Positions 1 to 7,627 of a stretch of DNA of 27,482 nucleotides are shown here, piece after piece. The stretch comes from BQJU01 sp964015035. GTDB lineage: Bacteria; Bacteroidota; Bacteroidia; Chitinophagales; Saprospiraceae. Positions within the stretch are counted from its first letter, which is position 1, and every line of letters starts with the position of its first letter. The notes beneath the pieces are model-generated. The model made no database searches, was not told the origin of the DNA, and saw only the letters and a program-made list of their open reading frames with translations. The translations under genes and the position numbers were made by a program. The DNA lies in NCBI GenBank assembly GCA_964015035.1, contig CAXHCA010000083.1:1-27482 (forward strand), in the 5' to 3' direction.

Positions 1-51
1 TGAATAGCTTGCCCGAATATACTTCAGGGATTACCTCCAAACAAGCACTAA
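1..51 (+). repeat. Partial copy of interspersed inverted-repeat element (copy 1)
   Basis: The window opens inside a copy of the repeat family described at 1777-1975. It carries the internal block AATAGCTTGCCCGAATATAC (3-22) followed by the terminal arm ACCTCCAAACAAGCACTAA (33-51). The other arm would lie outside the window. It sits 32 bp beyond the stop codon of the TPR regulator. Confidence 0.75.
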
Positions 52-83
52 GATGCTCTTAGGGTCAGGAAATGACATTTTTC

Positions 84-1622
84 CTAGAAATTTCGAATAA
101 AATCATCTAACGATTCTTTTTCATCCAAACCTAACCGCTTGCGCACCCGATAACGCGTTTTTTTAACACTATCCACATTAATCCCCAGAATTGCCGCCGC
201 TTCTTTACGGGTCAGATTCAGTTTAATAAAAAGAGACAACCGCTCCTCCGCTTCAGTCATATCCGGATACTCTGCTCGCAGGCGTGAGAGGTACCCGGGA
301 TAGGTTTTTTCAAAATAGATCTTAAAAGCAGACCAATCTTCATCGGTCAGAATATGTTTGTTGAAGATATTATCTTCAAAATCTTTTTGATCCATTGATT
401 TATTCGCCTGAGAAGATTCTTCAACAATTTTTCTTTCCATTTTGCTGAGTAAGGCATTTTTTTTCAGAAGGATGCGAGTCAATCGTTTGAGATTTTCTTC
501 ATTTTCCTCCATTTTACGCTTGGCTTGTTTGGTCTGTATTTTCCAAAGGTATGCTCCTAATGCACCTGCTAACATCAGAAAAAAAAAGGCCCAGACTCCG
601 CGCTCAATAGAGCGTTCGGCGATAATAAGTTCCGCCCGACTTTTCTGTAAGGCCAATTCTTTGTCTTGTTTATCATATTTGGCCTCCAGTTTGGAGATTT
701 TACGCTGAGTATCCATCCCCATAATACTATCCTTGACGCTATGGTACTTTTTTAGATAAAGCAGGGCTTCTTGGAAATCATGCTTTTTCCGATAAACCTC
801 AGACAACCCAAAATAGTTATAGATCACGCGTTCCGGCCAATCGTTTTTCAAATTAATCTCTATACATTTTTCGTAAACCTCGCGTGCTTTCTCATATTGC
901 TTGAGTTGTGCGTGTACTTGCCCTATATTATTCAAACATTGTACTTCTTTGTAGGAAAGGTTTAGGTCCCCATAGATTTTTAATGCTCTTTCAAAGTAGG
1001 GTAAGGCTTCGGCACCTCTTTTTTGATACGTCAGTAATGCGCCATAATTTGCTAGCGCAACGGCCAGGGGCCCCGGACCCCCAAATTTTTCGAGGAGAGG
1101 GGTTGCTAATTCAAAATATTCCTGTGCCTTTTCGAAATTACGAAGCTGGCCATACATCGAACTTATTTGTTCCAGATTGATGGCTAGGCATAAACTATCT
1201 TGACCTTGCCCACAAAGTTCCGCGGATAGTTCATATTGCTGTAGAGCCTCTTCAAAATTTCTGACATATACGTGCAGCGCACCTTTCCGATGCGTTACCC
1301 ACCCCAACCAACTTAGGTTATCGGATGCTCTGGCGACCATTTCTGCATCGAGCACATGCCGGGTAGCTTCTGTAAAATCGTGGTTTTTAATACAATCAAA
1401 ATAAAGGTATAAATGGCCGTAGATCTGCTTTAAAGTATCCTGATCTTCCTTGGCTTGATCAAGAAAAACCTGGTGAAGTTTCATGCTCTCCTCCTTCCCA
1501 AGCGTATCATTGGGGGCCACCGGATCATTTTTTATTCGGTCCTCCTTAAAATTTGTCTGGGCGCTAAGAGTTTGGGGCAACACATAAAACAAGAAGAGAA
1601 TGAGTGGGATATATCTGGTCAT
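84..1622 (-). CDS. TPR-repeat membrane protein with C-terminal LuxR-type HTH (putative transcriptional regulator)
   Basis: The 512-residue protein starts with a signal peptide (about 1-22, ending in LSAQ). A series of tetratricopeptide repeats follows (about 60-300; alternating aromatic/Ala positions such as NFEEALQQYELS and QYEKAREVYEKC). One transmembrane helix lies at about 342-361 and a Lys/Glu-rich coiled coil at about 362-400. The C-terminal helix-turn-helix (about 450-500) contains MTEAEERLSLFIKL and a recognition-helix-like NVDSVKKTRYRVRKRLGL. This is a familiar Bacteroidota architecture: periplasmic TPR sensor, one membrane pass, cytoplasmic LuxR-like DNA-binding domain. The signal is unknown. 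The nearest upstream TAnnTTTG (TAGTTTTG, minus strand 1653-1646) lacks a clear TTTG partner. Its role relative to the alginate genes, 5 kb away behind another gene, is not shown. Confidence 0.85.
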   Translation of the reverse strand: MTRYIPLILFLFYVLPQTLSAQTNFKEDRIKNDPVAPNDTLGKEESMKLHQVFLDQAKEDQDTLKQIYGHLYLYFDCIKNHDFTEATRHVLDAEMVARASDNLSWLGWVTHRKGALHVYVRNFEEALQQYELSAELCGQGQDSLCLAINLEQISSMYGQLRNFEKAQEYFELATPLLEKFGGPGPLAVALANYGALLTYQKRGAEALPYFERALKIYGDLNLSYKEVQCLNNIGQVHAQLKQYEKAREVYEKCIEINLKNDWPERVIYNYFGLSEVYRKKHDFQEALLYLKKYHSVKDSIMGMDTQRKISKLEAKYDKQDKELALQKSRAELIIAERSIERGVWAFFFLMLAGALGAYLWKIQTKQAKRKMEENEENLKRLTRILLKKNALLSKMERKIVEESSQANKSMDQKDFEDNIFNKHILTDEDWSAFKIYFEKTYPGYLSRLRAEYPDMTEAEERLSLFIKLNLTRKEAAAILGINVDSVKKTRYRVRKRLGLDEKESLDDFIRNF

Positions 1623-1696
1623 AATTAAGGTATAGTGATCCGCAGCAAAACTAACAATAAATCGTTGTTATTAAGCTTGCCTACCTTTTCCTTTGG

Positions 1697-1766
1697 TTCT
1701 TTGACAAACCCCGTGATTCAGAGCCAAGCTTGTCCAGATTTTACATCGGGGAAATTTGTCAAAGAA
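1697..1766. other. Inverted repeat upstream of the TPR regulator
   Basis: The arm TTCTTTGACAAACCCCG (1697-1713) is mirrored by CGGGGAAATTTGTCAAAGAA (1747-1766). The outer 12 bp match perfectly, and the inner CCCCG/CGGGG also pairs after a 3-nt bulge. It lies 75-144 bp upstream of the regulator start and next to repeat copy 2. It could be a regulator site, an mRNA hairpin or the remnant of a different repeat; the sequence does not decide. Confidence 0.55.
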
Positions 1767-1776
1767 CGATTTCTTT

Positions 1777-1975
1777 TAAGTACAGGTTTGGAGATGCTGC
1801 TTTAGCAGCGAAAATTGCAGGTTTTGGGCTCTCGGAAGGCCCATTTTTGAGTGCACCTCGGCTGAGCCGAGACGGACGAAAAAATAGCCGAAGTGAGGTT
1901 CCTGAATCCCGGTTTTAACGGGACTGAATAGCTTGCCCGAATATACTTCAGGGACTACCTGCAAACATGCACTCA
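1777..1975 (+). repeat. Longest copy of the interspersed inverted-repeat element (copy 2, about 199 bp)
   Basis: This is the reference copy. The left arm AAGTACAGGTTTGGAGAT starts near 1778 and the right arm ACCTGCAAACATGCACT is at 1957-1973; the two are imperfect inverted repeats. The internal blocks, in order, are: GCTTTAGCAGCG plus AAAATTGCAG, shared with copies 3, 5, 6 and 8; a central part with the palindrome CCTCGGCTGAGCCGAG; a small TCCCGGTTTTAACGGGA hairpin; and AATAGCTTGCCCGAATATAC plus TTCAGGGA, shared with copies 1, 4 and 7. I see no convincing coding sequence in it. The shorter copies look like internal deletions of this one. The 1623-2064 intergenic region otherwise holds the inverted repeat at 1697 and the terminator at 1976. 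Confidence 0.75.
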
Positions 1976-2022
1976 AATAAAAAATCCCGGATTTTAGCCT
2001 AATCAAAGGTAAAACCCGGGAT
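1976..2022 (-). terminator. Intrinsic terminator of the metalloprotease gene
   Basis: Read on the minus strand, ATCCCGGGTTTTA (2022-2010) pairs with TAAAATCCGGGAT (1996-1984). This is a 13-bp stem with a single G-T wobble and a 13-nt loop. It is followed directly by a T-rich tract (complement of 1976-1983). It lies 43 bp past the metalloprotease stop, the right place and shape for a Rho-independent terminator. Confidence 0.8.
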
Positions 2023-2040
2023 AACTCATGCTTAAAACTT

Positions 2041-2070
2041 GTGGTTATTTGTGGTTATTTGTGGTTATTT
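2041..2070. repeat. Three perfect tandem copies of a 10-bp unit across a stop codon
   Basis: GTGGTTATTT is repeated three times without change at 2041-2070. The third copy supplies the TAA stop of the metalloprotease (2065-2067, minus strand) and its last Lys codon. The second and first copies would offer back-up TAA triplets in other frames. It is probably a slippage-generated microsatellite. Confidence 0.9.
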
Positions 2071-5000
2071 GGCAATTAAAAATCGCTTCGTGATAATTCC
2101 TCTGTCACTGGTTATTTTGATAAAATATGTGCCATTATTAAGGTTGCTCAAATCCAGTTCTTCATGACTGTAAGCCACACTTGGATTCCGCCGCGTTAAA
2201 ATTGGCTGCCCCAGTTGGTTGAGTATATCAATTTTCGTTTCCAGGCCGTAATAGTTATTCAAATCAACATACAGCACTCCGGTAGAAGGGTTCGGCATCA
2301 GGGAAAACTCCTTGTCACCCGCGTCAATAGCCTCCACCTGAGTATCGGTATTCGGCAATTCAGCAAGATGGGTATTTGACGAAGGTATCGAGACATGATT
2401 AAACTCTGCCACGACGTTTGACCCATTGGTATTGGTTACGTATAAGCCCAGTTGAATGCACGATGCCATACTAACTTGGCTAACGAGAACAGTTTGCCAG
2501 GTTGATCCATTATTAGACACTGTTCCAACAAAAAGATTGCCGGTACGTACTAGCTTCAGCCACGTCACTCCTGGTCGGTAGAGTTGTTGGGGTGCCGCAT
2601 AACCATTGGTCATCGTTCTGATTTCCCGACGGACAAAATTGCTGAGGTTGACAGCAAGGGAAACTTTCTTTGACCCTTGAGCTTCAGATTCCCGCATACT
2701 AATACCAGCCCATCCCTGTCCAATTGGCGTAATGGAGCTAACCTGTGCAATGATTTCACCATCTCCACAAAGGTCATATTTTACATACGCTGCATTATCG
2801 GCCGCCCAATTGGTCGTATAACATCCGGCACTTTCTAGGGTAAAGGTTTCGGATTGTGGATCATAACTGACATCATTACCACCTTCACAGCCGATGCCAT
2901 CTTCGCCGTAATCGGTCCATCCTTGAGGTAAGGAGCTTTCATCAATTTCATCATTACAGTTATTGTCCACCCCATCCTGAACTTCAATAGCCGCTGGGTT
3001 GATGTCGGGATCATTGTCATTACAATCACCGGTAGTGGCCGTCAATTCACTAGCCACTTTATACCCGGCAGGTCGTAGACATTGCGTAAGCGTCACGCCA
3101 CTGCTATAGCCGTCTCCATCCAGATCTGCATACCAGGTTTGGCCAGGTTTTTCCAATGGGTCATTATCGTTACAATCTGTGTGGTCCATGACGTAGCCGA
3201 CCGGCTGATTACAAGCTTCTTGTGTATTAGAGGGGTCACCAAAACCGTCTTCGTCCATATCGCGGTACCAAGTTGTCAAGGTTCCTTCGTCGGTCTCATT
3301 ATTACAGTTGTTGTCAATGCCATCACAAATCTCGGTCGCCCCGGGGTTAATCGCCGCAACATTGTCATTACAATCACCGGTAGTGGCCGTCAATTCACTA
3401 GCCTCTTTATATCCGACAGGTCGTAGACATTGCGTAAGCGTCACGCCACTGCTATAGCCGTCCCCATCCAGATCTGCGTACCAGGTTTGGCCAGGTTTTT
3501 CCAATGGGTCATTATCGTTACAATCCGTGTGGTCAGCCACATAACCCGCCGGTGGAACACATGCCTGCTGAGTAACTGCCGGGTTTCCAAATCCGTCAGC
3601 ATCGAGGTCTTGGTAATAAGTTGTGCCCCCAACGGCATTCTCGTCCACGGTAATCACAAAAGTACAGGTACTTCCATTGGTATAGGTGATGGTGTGTGGT
3701 CCTACCCCTGCCACAGAAGCATCAAACATATTAGCGGTTACCCCGTCTCCACTGTAAGTACCGCCGGCAGGAGTTGCACCTGTCAAGGCAAAAGTCGCTG
3801 CATCGGGACAAACACTAAAATCCGTTGGGCAGGAGACCGCTACTCCTGGAGTGATGGTAAAATCGGTATTTGATATATCAAAAAAGATATTACCTACAGC
3901 CTCCACCTTAATGCGTGCCGTAGTAGTTGGCGAATTGGGAAAGATTATTTGCTCACTACCATCATTTGGAGTGTTCGCCGCCAAGGTTGTCGGAAAGGTT
4001 TGCCCTCCATCGGTAGACAACAAAATATTGACATTGGAAGTAGCTCCATCAGTGCCATTGACACTCCAGGTAATGGTTTGTGAGGTATTGGCCGCATAAG
4101 TACCTGCGAGGTTTGTTGTTTCTAAAAAAGGCCCAATATTTCCATCTACGGTCACCGTGACTTCACCAAAATCAAGCCCTCCGCCGGCAGCATTGTTGTC
4201 GCGAACAGTCAATCTATGTGTTGTAACAATACCTACCGAAGGTAATTTGTCTCCCTTAGCGTAGTTGGAGCCATCGAGGATTGCGGACAAAGTAGGGAAG
4301 ATACGTGTGGGTGACGAGCTTGGCTCATAAGTTCTAAAAAAAGGAGGCTCGGCAGTATTTCCCAAGGTAGAGGCATCAGGAGTTGAGGTACCGATATTGG
4401 TCCCTTCCCAACAATAGGTGTAGGTATCGCCATTGCCTGGAGTATCTGCACTTCCGGTCAGTGCAAAAGGGGTAGATTTAGGAATGGTATAAGCACTTGG
4501 CATCGTCACTACAGGAGCCGTATTCCCTGTAGCTGTCGTAACTGAACAGGTACCTTCTGCGGCAATATAGGTTTCTGCTTGGGAATAGCTAATCGTATGA
4601 AAAATCAGGATGGGGCCCGAAGCAGTAGACGAAAAATAATCGTCGGAGCCACAAGTAAAGCCATAACTCATAATCGTAGCACCGGCTCCGGGTTCTACCG
4701 AAGTAGCTGGGTTACGAGTAGTACAAACCGGGATCACACTATTGTAGCTATGATTCATTCCGAATTGGTGCCCCATTTCGTGTAGGATCAATTGATCATA
4801 AAAAACCTGGCCATATCCACTACCGATAACGGAAGCACCACCTGCCTTTAAAGGATCGTAACAAACTACACCTGCGTAGGCCAGGCCTCCACCAGAACCA
4901 AAATCTACATCATATCCCAAAACGTGGGCGATATCATAGTTGGCTGAACCGATCACCGCATTTACATTGACCGGGTTTTCATCCACCATCGGGCCGGTGT

Positions 5001-5811
5001 CATTGGAATATGGATCAGTAGCAGGGTTCGTATAAATGAGATTTGTGCCACTGACCAAATTGAAGTGAATACTCAATTCTCGGCGGTAAATCGCATTAAT
5101 TGTATTGACATAGTTGGTCACGGCCGCCAATCCACTTGCTTGAGTACCTCCATTTTCTATAGTAAATTCACCATTGGCGGCCATCGCCAAACGGAAGGTG
5201 CGCAGGGAAGCACCGGTGCTTTTATTACTTGCCCCTCCAAGGTCTAGTTTTGCATTATGCATTTCATGTTCGAGATCCATATCACACTTGGCTCTCAGGT
5301 GAGCCGGTGGCGCGATGGCATCTGCTGTGAAATAGCTGAAATATAAATTGGGATCTTCTTTGGTGTAGTGCTCAAAATAGACGGCACCTCCTTCTCCATC
5401 GAGCACAATGGCGCTGAGTCCTAGTGAAGTGAGGTTCATGCGTATAGTGTACTCCGGATGAATCGTTCCGTTTCCAGCGTAGGTTTTAATGTCGGGGTGT
5501 TGCGCCGCTATTTCCGGAGCAAGGTTAGGTGATTCCACCAAACCAAAAGTTTCGGTTGTGCCATCGGGAAGTGGAATTTCGAGCGCCAGAGGGGCACCTT
5601 CATTTTGAAACTCCATCGGGGCATTATTCAAATAAAGACGTAAATTAGCTTCGTCGAGGCGAACAATATTCATTTTTTTGACGTTCCTAGTCGCCTCAAC
5701 TGCTTTTGGTAAATTTTTGCCAGTAACGACCTCAAAGAAGCTCTTTTGAGCATCCAAGTTTGTCAGTAGCAAAGAAAAGAAGAGTAGCAGAAAGTAATTT
5801 GTTTTTTTCAT
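2065..5811 (-). CDS. Secreted reprolysin-like zinc metalloprotease with MopE-type repeats and type IX secretion C-terminal domain
   Basis: The 1248-residue protein starts at MKKTNYFLLLFFSLLL, a good signal peptide; the reading frame is open 15 nt further upstream but without a better start. The catalytic motif HEMGHQFGMNH (HExxHxxGxxH) lies at residues 344-354, with a downstream Met in IMSYGF, as in reprolysin/M12-type metzincins. Ig/PKD-like β-domains follow. Then come several DxDxDG...DCNDNDP...NPGATE units of the putative metal-binding MopE type (about residues 725-960), a jelly-roll-like domain (about 970-1140), and a C-terminal sorting domain with MPNPSTG and a final FLIAK. The family expectation is export by T9SS and Ca2+-stabilised repeats. 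Two 174-bp segments in the repeats are nearly identical. It is monocistronic, with its own terminator, and has no visible link to alginate. Confidence 0.9.
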   Translation of the reverse strand: MKKTNYFLLLFFSLLLTNLDAQKSFFEVVTGKNLPKAVEATRNVKKMNIVRLDEANLRLYLNNAPMEFQNEGAPLALEIPLPDGTTETFGLVESPNLAPEIAAQHPDIKTYAGNGTIHPEYTIRMNLTSLGLSAIVLDGEGGAVYFEHYTKEDPNLYFSYFTADAIAPPAHLRAKCDMDLEHEMHNAKLDLGGASNKSTGASLRTFRLAMAANGEFTIENGGTQASGLAAVTNYVNTINAIYRRELSIHFNLVSGTNLIYTNPATDPYSNDTGPMVDENPVNVNAVIGSANYDIAHVLGYDVDFGSGGGLAYAGVVCYDPLKAGGASVIGSGYGQVFYDQLILHEMGHQFGMNHSYNSVIPVCTTRNPATSVEPGAGATIMSYGFTCGSDDYFSSTASGPILIFHTISYSQAETYIAAEGTCSVTTATGNTAPVVTMPSAYTIPKSTPFALTGSADTPGNGDTYTYCWEGTNIGTSTPDASTLGNTAEPPFFRTYEPSSSPTRIFPTLSAILDGSNYAKGDKLPSVGIVTTHRLTVRDNNAAGGGLDFGEVTVTVDGNIGPFLETTNLAGTYAANTSQTITWSVNGTDGATSNVNILLSTDGGQTFPTTLAANTPNDGSEQIIFPNSPTTTARIKVEAVGNIFFDISNTDFTITPGVAVSCPTDFSVCPDAATFALTGATPAGGTYSGDGVTANMFDASVAGVGPHTITYTNGSTCTFVITVDENAVGGTTYYQDLDADGFGNPAVTQQACVPPAGYVADHTDCNDNDPLEKPGQTWYADLDGDGYSSGVTLTQCLRPVGYKEASELTATTGDCNDNVAAINPGATEICDGIDNNCNNETDEGTLTTWYRDMDEDGFGDPSNTQEACNQPVGYVMDHTDCNDNDPLEKPGQTWYADLDGDGYSSGVTLTQCLRPAGYKVASELTATTGDCNDNDPDINPAAIEVQDGVDNNCNDEIDESSLPQGWTDYGEDGIGCEGGNDVSYDPQSETFTLESAGCYTTNWAADNAAYVKYDLCGDGEIIAQVSSITPIGQGWAGISMRESEAQGSKKVSLAVNLSNFVRREIRTMTNGYAAPQQLYRPGVTWLKLVRTGNLFVGTVSNNGSTWQTVLVSQVSMASCIQLGLYVTNTNGSNVVAEFNHVSIPSSNTHLAELPNTDTQVEAIDAGDKEFSLMPNPSTGVLYVDLNNYYGLETKIDILNQLGQPILTRRNPSVAYSHEELDLSNLNNGTYFIKITSDRGIITKRFLIAK
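3013..3534 (-). repeat. Intragenic duplication in the MopE-repeat region (348-bp period)
   Basis: Bases 3013-3186 and 3361-3534 are about 97% identical (I count about six differences over 174 bp) and lie exactly 348 bp apart, that is 116 codons in frame. Each encodes the DCNDNDPLEKPGQTWYADLD...GYSSGVTLTQCLRP...TTGDCNDN unit. The similarity at DNA level points to recent duplication or gene conversion. Confidence 0.9.
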
Positions 5812-5957
5812 GAAATTACAATTCAATTTTAAAAAAAATATTCAACCTCAAGGATAAGACTAGGAACGGGATAAAGCGAGGAATATAGGGGGGACAAAAT
5901 AGGGGACAAGCCGAATTTAAAGGGCCTTGCAGGCAAAATAATCGTTGAGCAAAATTT

Positions 5958-6029
5958 AAGTGCTTGTTTGGAGGTAATCATTCAGTCTGCAATTTTCGCT
6001 GCTAAAGCACCACCTCCAAACAAGCACTA
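5958..6029 (-). repeat. Interspersed inverted-repeat element (copy 3, about 72 bp)
   Basis: Perfect 17-bp inverted arms AGTGCTTGTTTGGAGGT (5959-5975) and ACCTCCAAACAAGCACT (6012-6028) enclose AATCATTCAGTCTGC and AATTTTCGCTGCTAAAGCACC. Its interior is almost identical to copy 6. It sits between the divergent metalloprotease and RraA-like genes, ending 22 bp before the RraA start codon, so it probably lies in that gene's promoter or leader. Confidence 0.85.
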
Positions 6030-6051
6030 AAACTTAATCTTCTATACTAAA

Positions 6052-6759
6052 ATGAGAAATAAAACAACCAAAGAGCAACTAAAAAAGACAAGCACTCCAA
6101 CCATAGCTACCATTTTATTTAAAATGGGTTTACGTAATCAGTTTATACAAGGTGTGAAGCCGGTGGCCCCGGGGAAACCTACGATGGTGGGTGAAGCGTT
6201 CACCCTCAGATACATCCCGGCCAGAGAAGACTTGAACCCAATTACCGTATTTAGAGACCCTCAGCATCCTCAGCGGGTGGCCATTGAAACCTGTCCGGTG
6301 GGTGCGGTGCTGGTAATGGATAGCCGGAAAAGTGCAAGAGCTGCATCTGCGGGGTCATTATTAATTACCCGCTTAATGGTTCGTGGTGCCGCCGGCGTTG
6401 TTACTGATGGCGGTTTTAGAGACTCCCCTGTTATTGCAAAATTACCATTTCCTGCTTTTCATCATTCTCCAACAGCCCCTACAAATTTAACCTTAAATCA
6501 AGCCCTCGATATTAATGTTCCCATTGGTTGTGGCGATGTAGCCGTTTTTCCCGGGGATGTGATCGTCGGTGATGATGACGGGGTGATGGTTATTCCTGCA
6601 CATTTAGCCGATCAAGTGGCGGAGGAGGCCAAGAAAATGGAACTATATGAAACGTATGTGGCAGAAAAAATCGCTGAAGGCCGATCAATCATAGGCCTAT
6701 ACCCTCTGACTACGGAAGAAAACAGATTAGATTTTGAGCACTGGAAAAAGGGAAGGTAA
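6052..6759 (+). CDS. RraA / HMG-aldolase family protein
   Basis: This 235-residue protein is of the RraA-like fold (formerly mis-named menaquinone methyltransferase), which covers ribonuclease-activity regulators and class II HMG/CHA pyruvate aldolases. The aldolase signature is present: GSLLITRLMVRG (101-112) and DGGFRDS (119-125). The Arg-Asp pair falls at residues 123-124, where the aldolases bind substrate and divalent metal. GDDDGVMVIP (173-182) is the conserved C-terminal motif. An enzyme is therefore more likely than an RNase E inhibitor. It is the only plus-strand gene, convergent with eda. Members often act on sugar-acid or aromatic-acid breakdown products, so a role beside alginate metabolism is possible but not shown. 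The ATG is preceded by an A-rich leader, usual in this phylum. Confidence 0.85.
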   Translation: MRNKTTKEQLKKTSTPTIATILFKMGLRNQFIQGVKPVAPGKPTMVGEAFTLRYIPAREDLNPITVFRDPQHPQRVAIETCPVGAVLVMDSRKSARAASAGSLLITRLMVRGAAGVVTDGGFRDSPVIAKLPFPAFHHSPTAPTNLTLNQALDINVPIGCGDVAVFPGDVIVGDDDGVMVIPAHLADQVAEEAKKMELYETYVAEKIAEGRSIIGLYPLTTEENRLDFEHWKKGR

Positions 6760-6823
6760 ATAATTGGAACACCTATGTTGATTGTCTTTTCTGGCTCTTG
6801 AGGCGTTTAGTAGTCCAGAGCTC

Positions 6824-6850
6824 CAAAGGTGCACACTTTGTCCCTTTTTT
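6824..6850 (+). terminator. Weak candidate terminator after the RraA-like gene
   Basis: CAAAG and CTTTG (6824-6828 and 6836-6840) flank GTGCAC and are followed by TCCC and a seven-T run on the plus strand. The stem is short, so this is tentative. The 119-bp gap separates convergent genes, where some terminator is expected. Confidence 0.35.
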
Positions 6851-6878
6851 TCTCTATTCTTTAAACGATCGACTGGCA

Positions 6879-7550
6879 TCAATTTCCCCGAATATCTCTA
6901 ATACTCTCCAAAGCCTGTTTAGTCAATCGCTCAATTTTTTCTAAGTCATAATTTCCTACTGCATCTTTTGCCATTAGCTGCGAGCCCATGCCTACACAGT
7001 ACGCCCCCGCATCGAGCCATTTTTTCAAATTATCATAGTCGGGAGAAACACCACCTGTGGGCATGATACTTGTCCAGGGCTGAGGTCCCAGGACCGCTTT
7101 GATGAAATCAGGGCCGTAAGTGCTTCCGGGGAAAAGTTTTACTATTTCAACACCCATTTCCTCCGCCCGTGCAATTTCTGTCAAGGAGCCACAGCCGGGT
7201 GAGAACAATACTTTCTTCCTATTACAGGCAATTGCAATGTCTTGTCGAAAAACCGGCGTCACAATGAAATTTGCCCCCAACTGCATGTACAGGGCAGCCG
7301 TTCCCGCATCTGTGACTGAACCAACCCCCATCATCATCTCGGGCAGCTCTTTTGCACAGTATTTATTCAGCTCACCAAAAACCTCATGGGCGTAATCGCC
7401 TCGGTTGGTGAATTCTAAAAGTCGTGCACCACCTCTATAACAAGCTGTCAAAACTTGTTTGCCCATCTCCACATCGGCATGGTAAAACAGTGGAACCATA
7501 CCTTGTTCCGCCATTTTCTGGGCGACTTGTATTCTACTAAATCGTGCCAT
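6879..7550 (-). CDS. eda: 2-dehydro-3-deoxy-6-phosphogluconate (KDPG) aldolase
   Basis: The 223-residue cytoplasmic class I aldolase has the usual family length. It cleaves KDPG to pyruvate and glyceraldehyde-3-phosphate, the last step of alginate (and Entner-Doudoroff) breakdown. The proton-relay Glu46 and substrate Arg50 lie in LLEFTNRG. The Schiff-base lysine is Lys138 in EIVKLFPGS. The phosphate-binding PTGGVSPDN-type loop is present as MPTGGVSPDYDN (163-174). The gene ends the MFS-SDR-SDR-kdgK-eda run and lies 77 bp after kdgK, with an imperfect inverted repeat in that gap. Confidence 0.93.
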   Translation of the reverse strand: MARFSRIQVAQKMAEQGMVPLFYHADVEMGKQVLTACYRGGARLLEFTNRGDYAHEVFGELNKYCAKELPEMMMGVGSVTDAGTAALYMQLGANFIVTPVFRQDIAIACNRKKVLFSPGCGSLTEIARAEEMGVEIVKLFPGSTYGPDFIKAVLGPQPWTSIMPTGGVSPDYDNLKKWLDAGAYCVGMGSQLMAKDAVGNYDLEKIERLTKQALESIRDIRGN

Positions 7551-7567
7551 GTTAATTTATTAAAAGT

Positions 7568-7606
7568 GTTTACTAACCGGACTTTTGACAAATCCAGTTA
7601 GCAAAC
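7568..7606. other. Imperfect inverted repeat between kdgK and eda
   Basis: GTTTACTAACCGGA (7568-7581) and TCCAGTTAGCAAAC (7593-7606) are inverted with two mismatches in 14 and an 11-nt spacer. It may be an mRNA processing or stabilising hairpin in the operon, or a regulator site. There is no T-run for a terminator. Confidence 0.5.
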
Positions 7607-7627
7607 ATTGATTTGATTATATTCACA

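Noticed and set aside
1646..1653. TAGTTTTG (minus strand) as the promoter of the TPR regulator
   Set aside because: It matches the -7 pattern, but there is no TTTG at about 19-21 nt upstream, so support is too weak for a feature.
1776..2006. 76-codon minus-strand open frame
   Set aside because: It runs through repeat copy 2 and the terminator; it is an incidental frame in non-coding repeat DNA.
3082..3873. Two plus-strand open frames with near-identical starts
   Set aside because: They are the antisense image of the duplicated MopE repeats in the metalloprotease.
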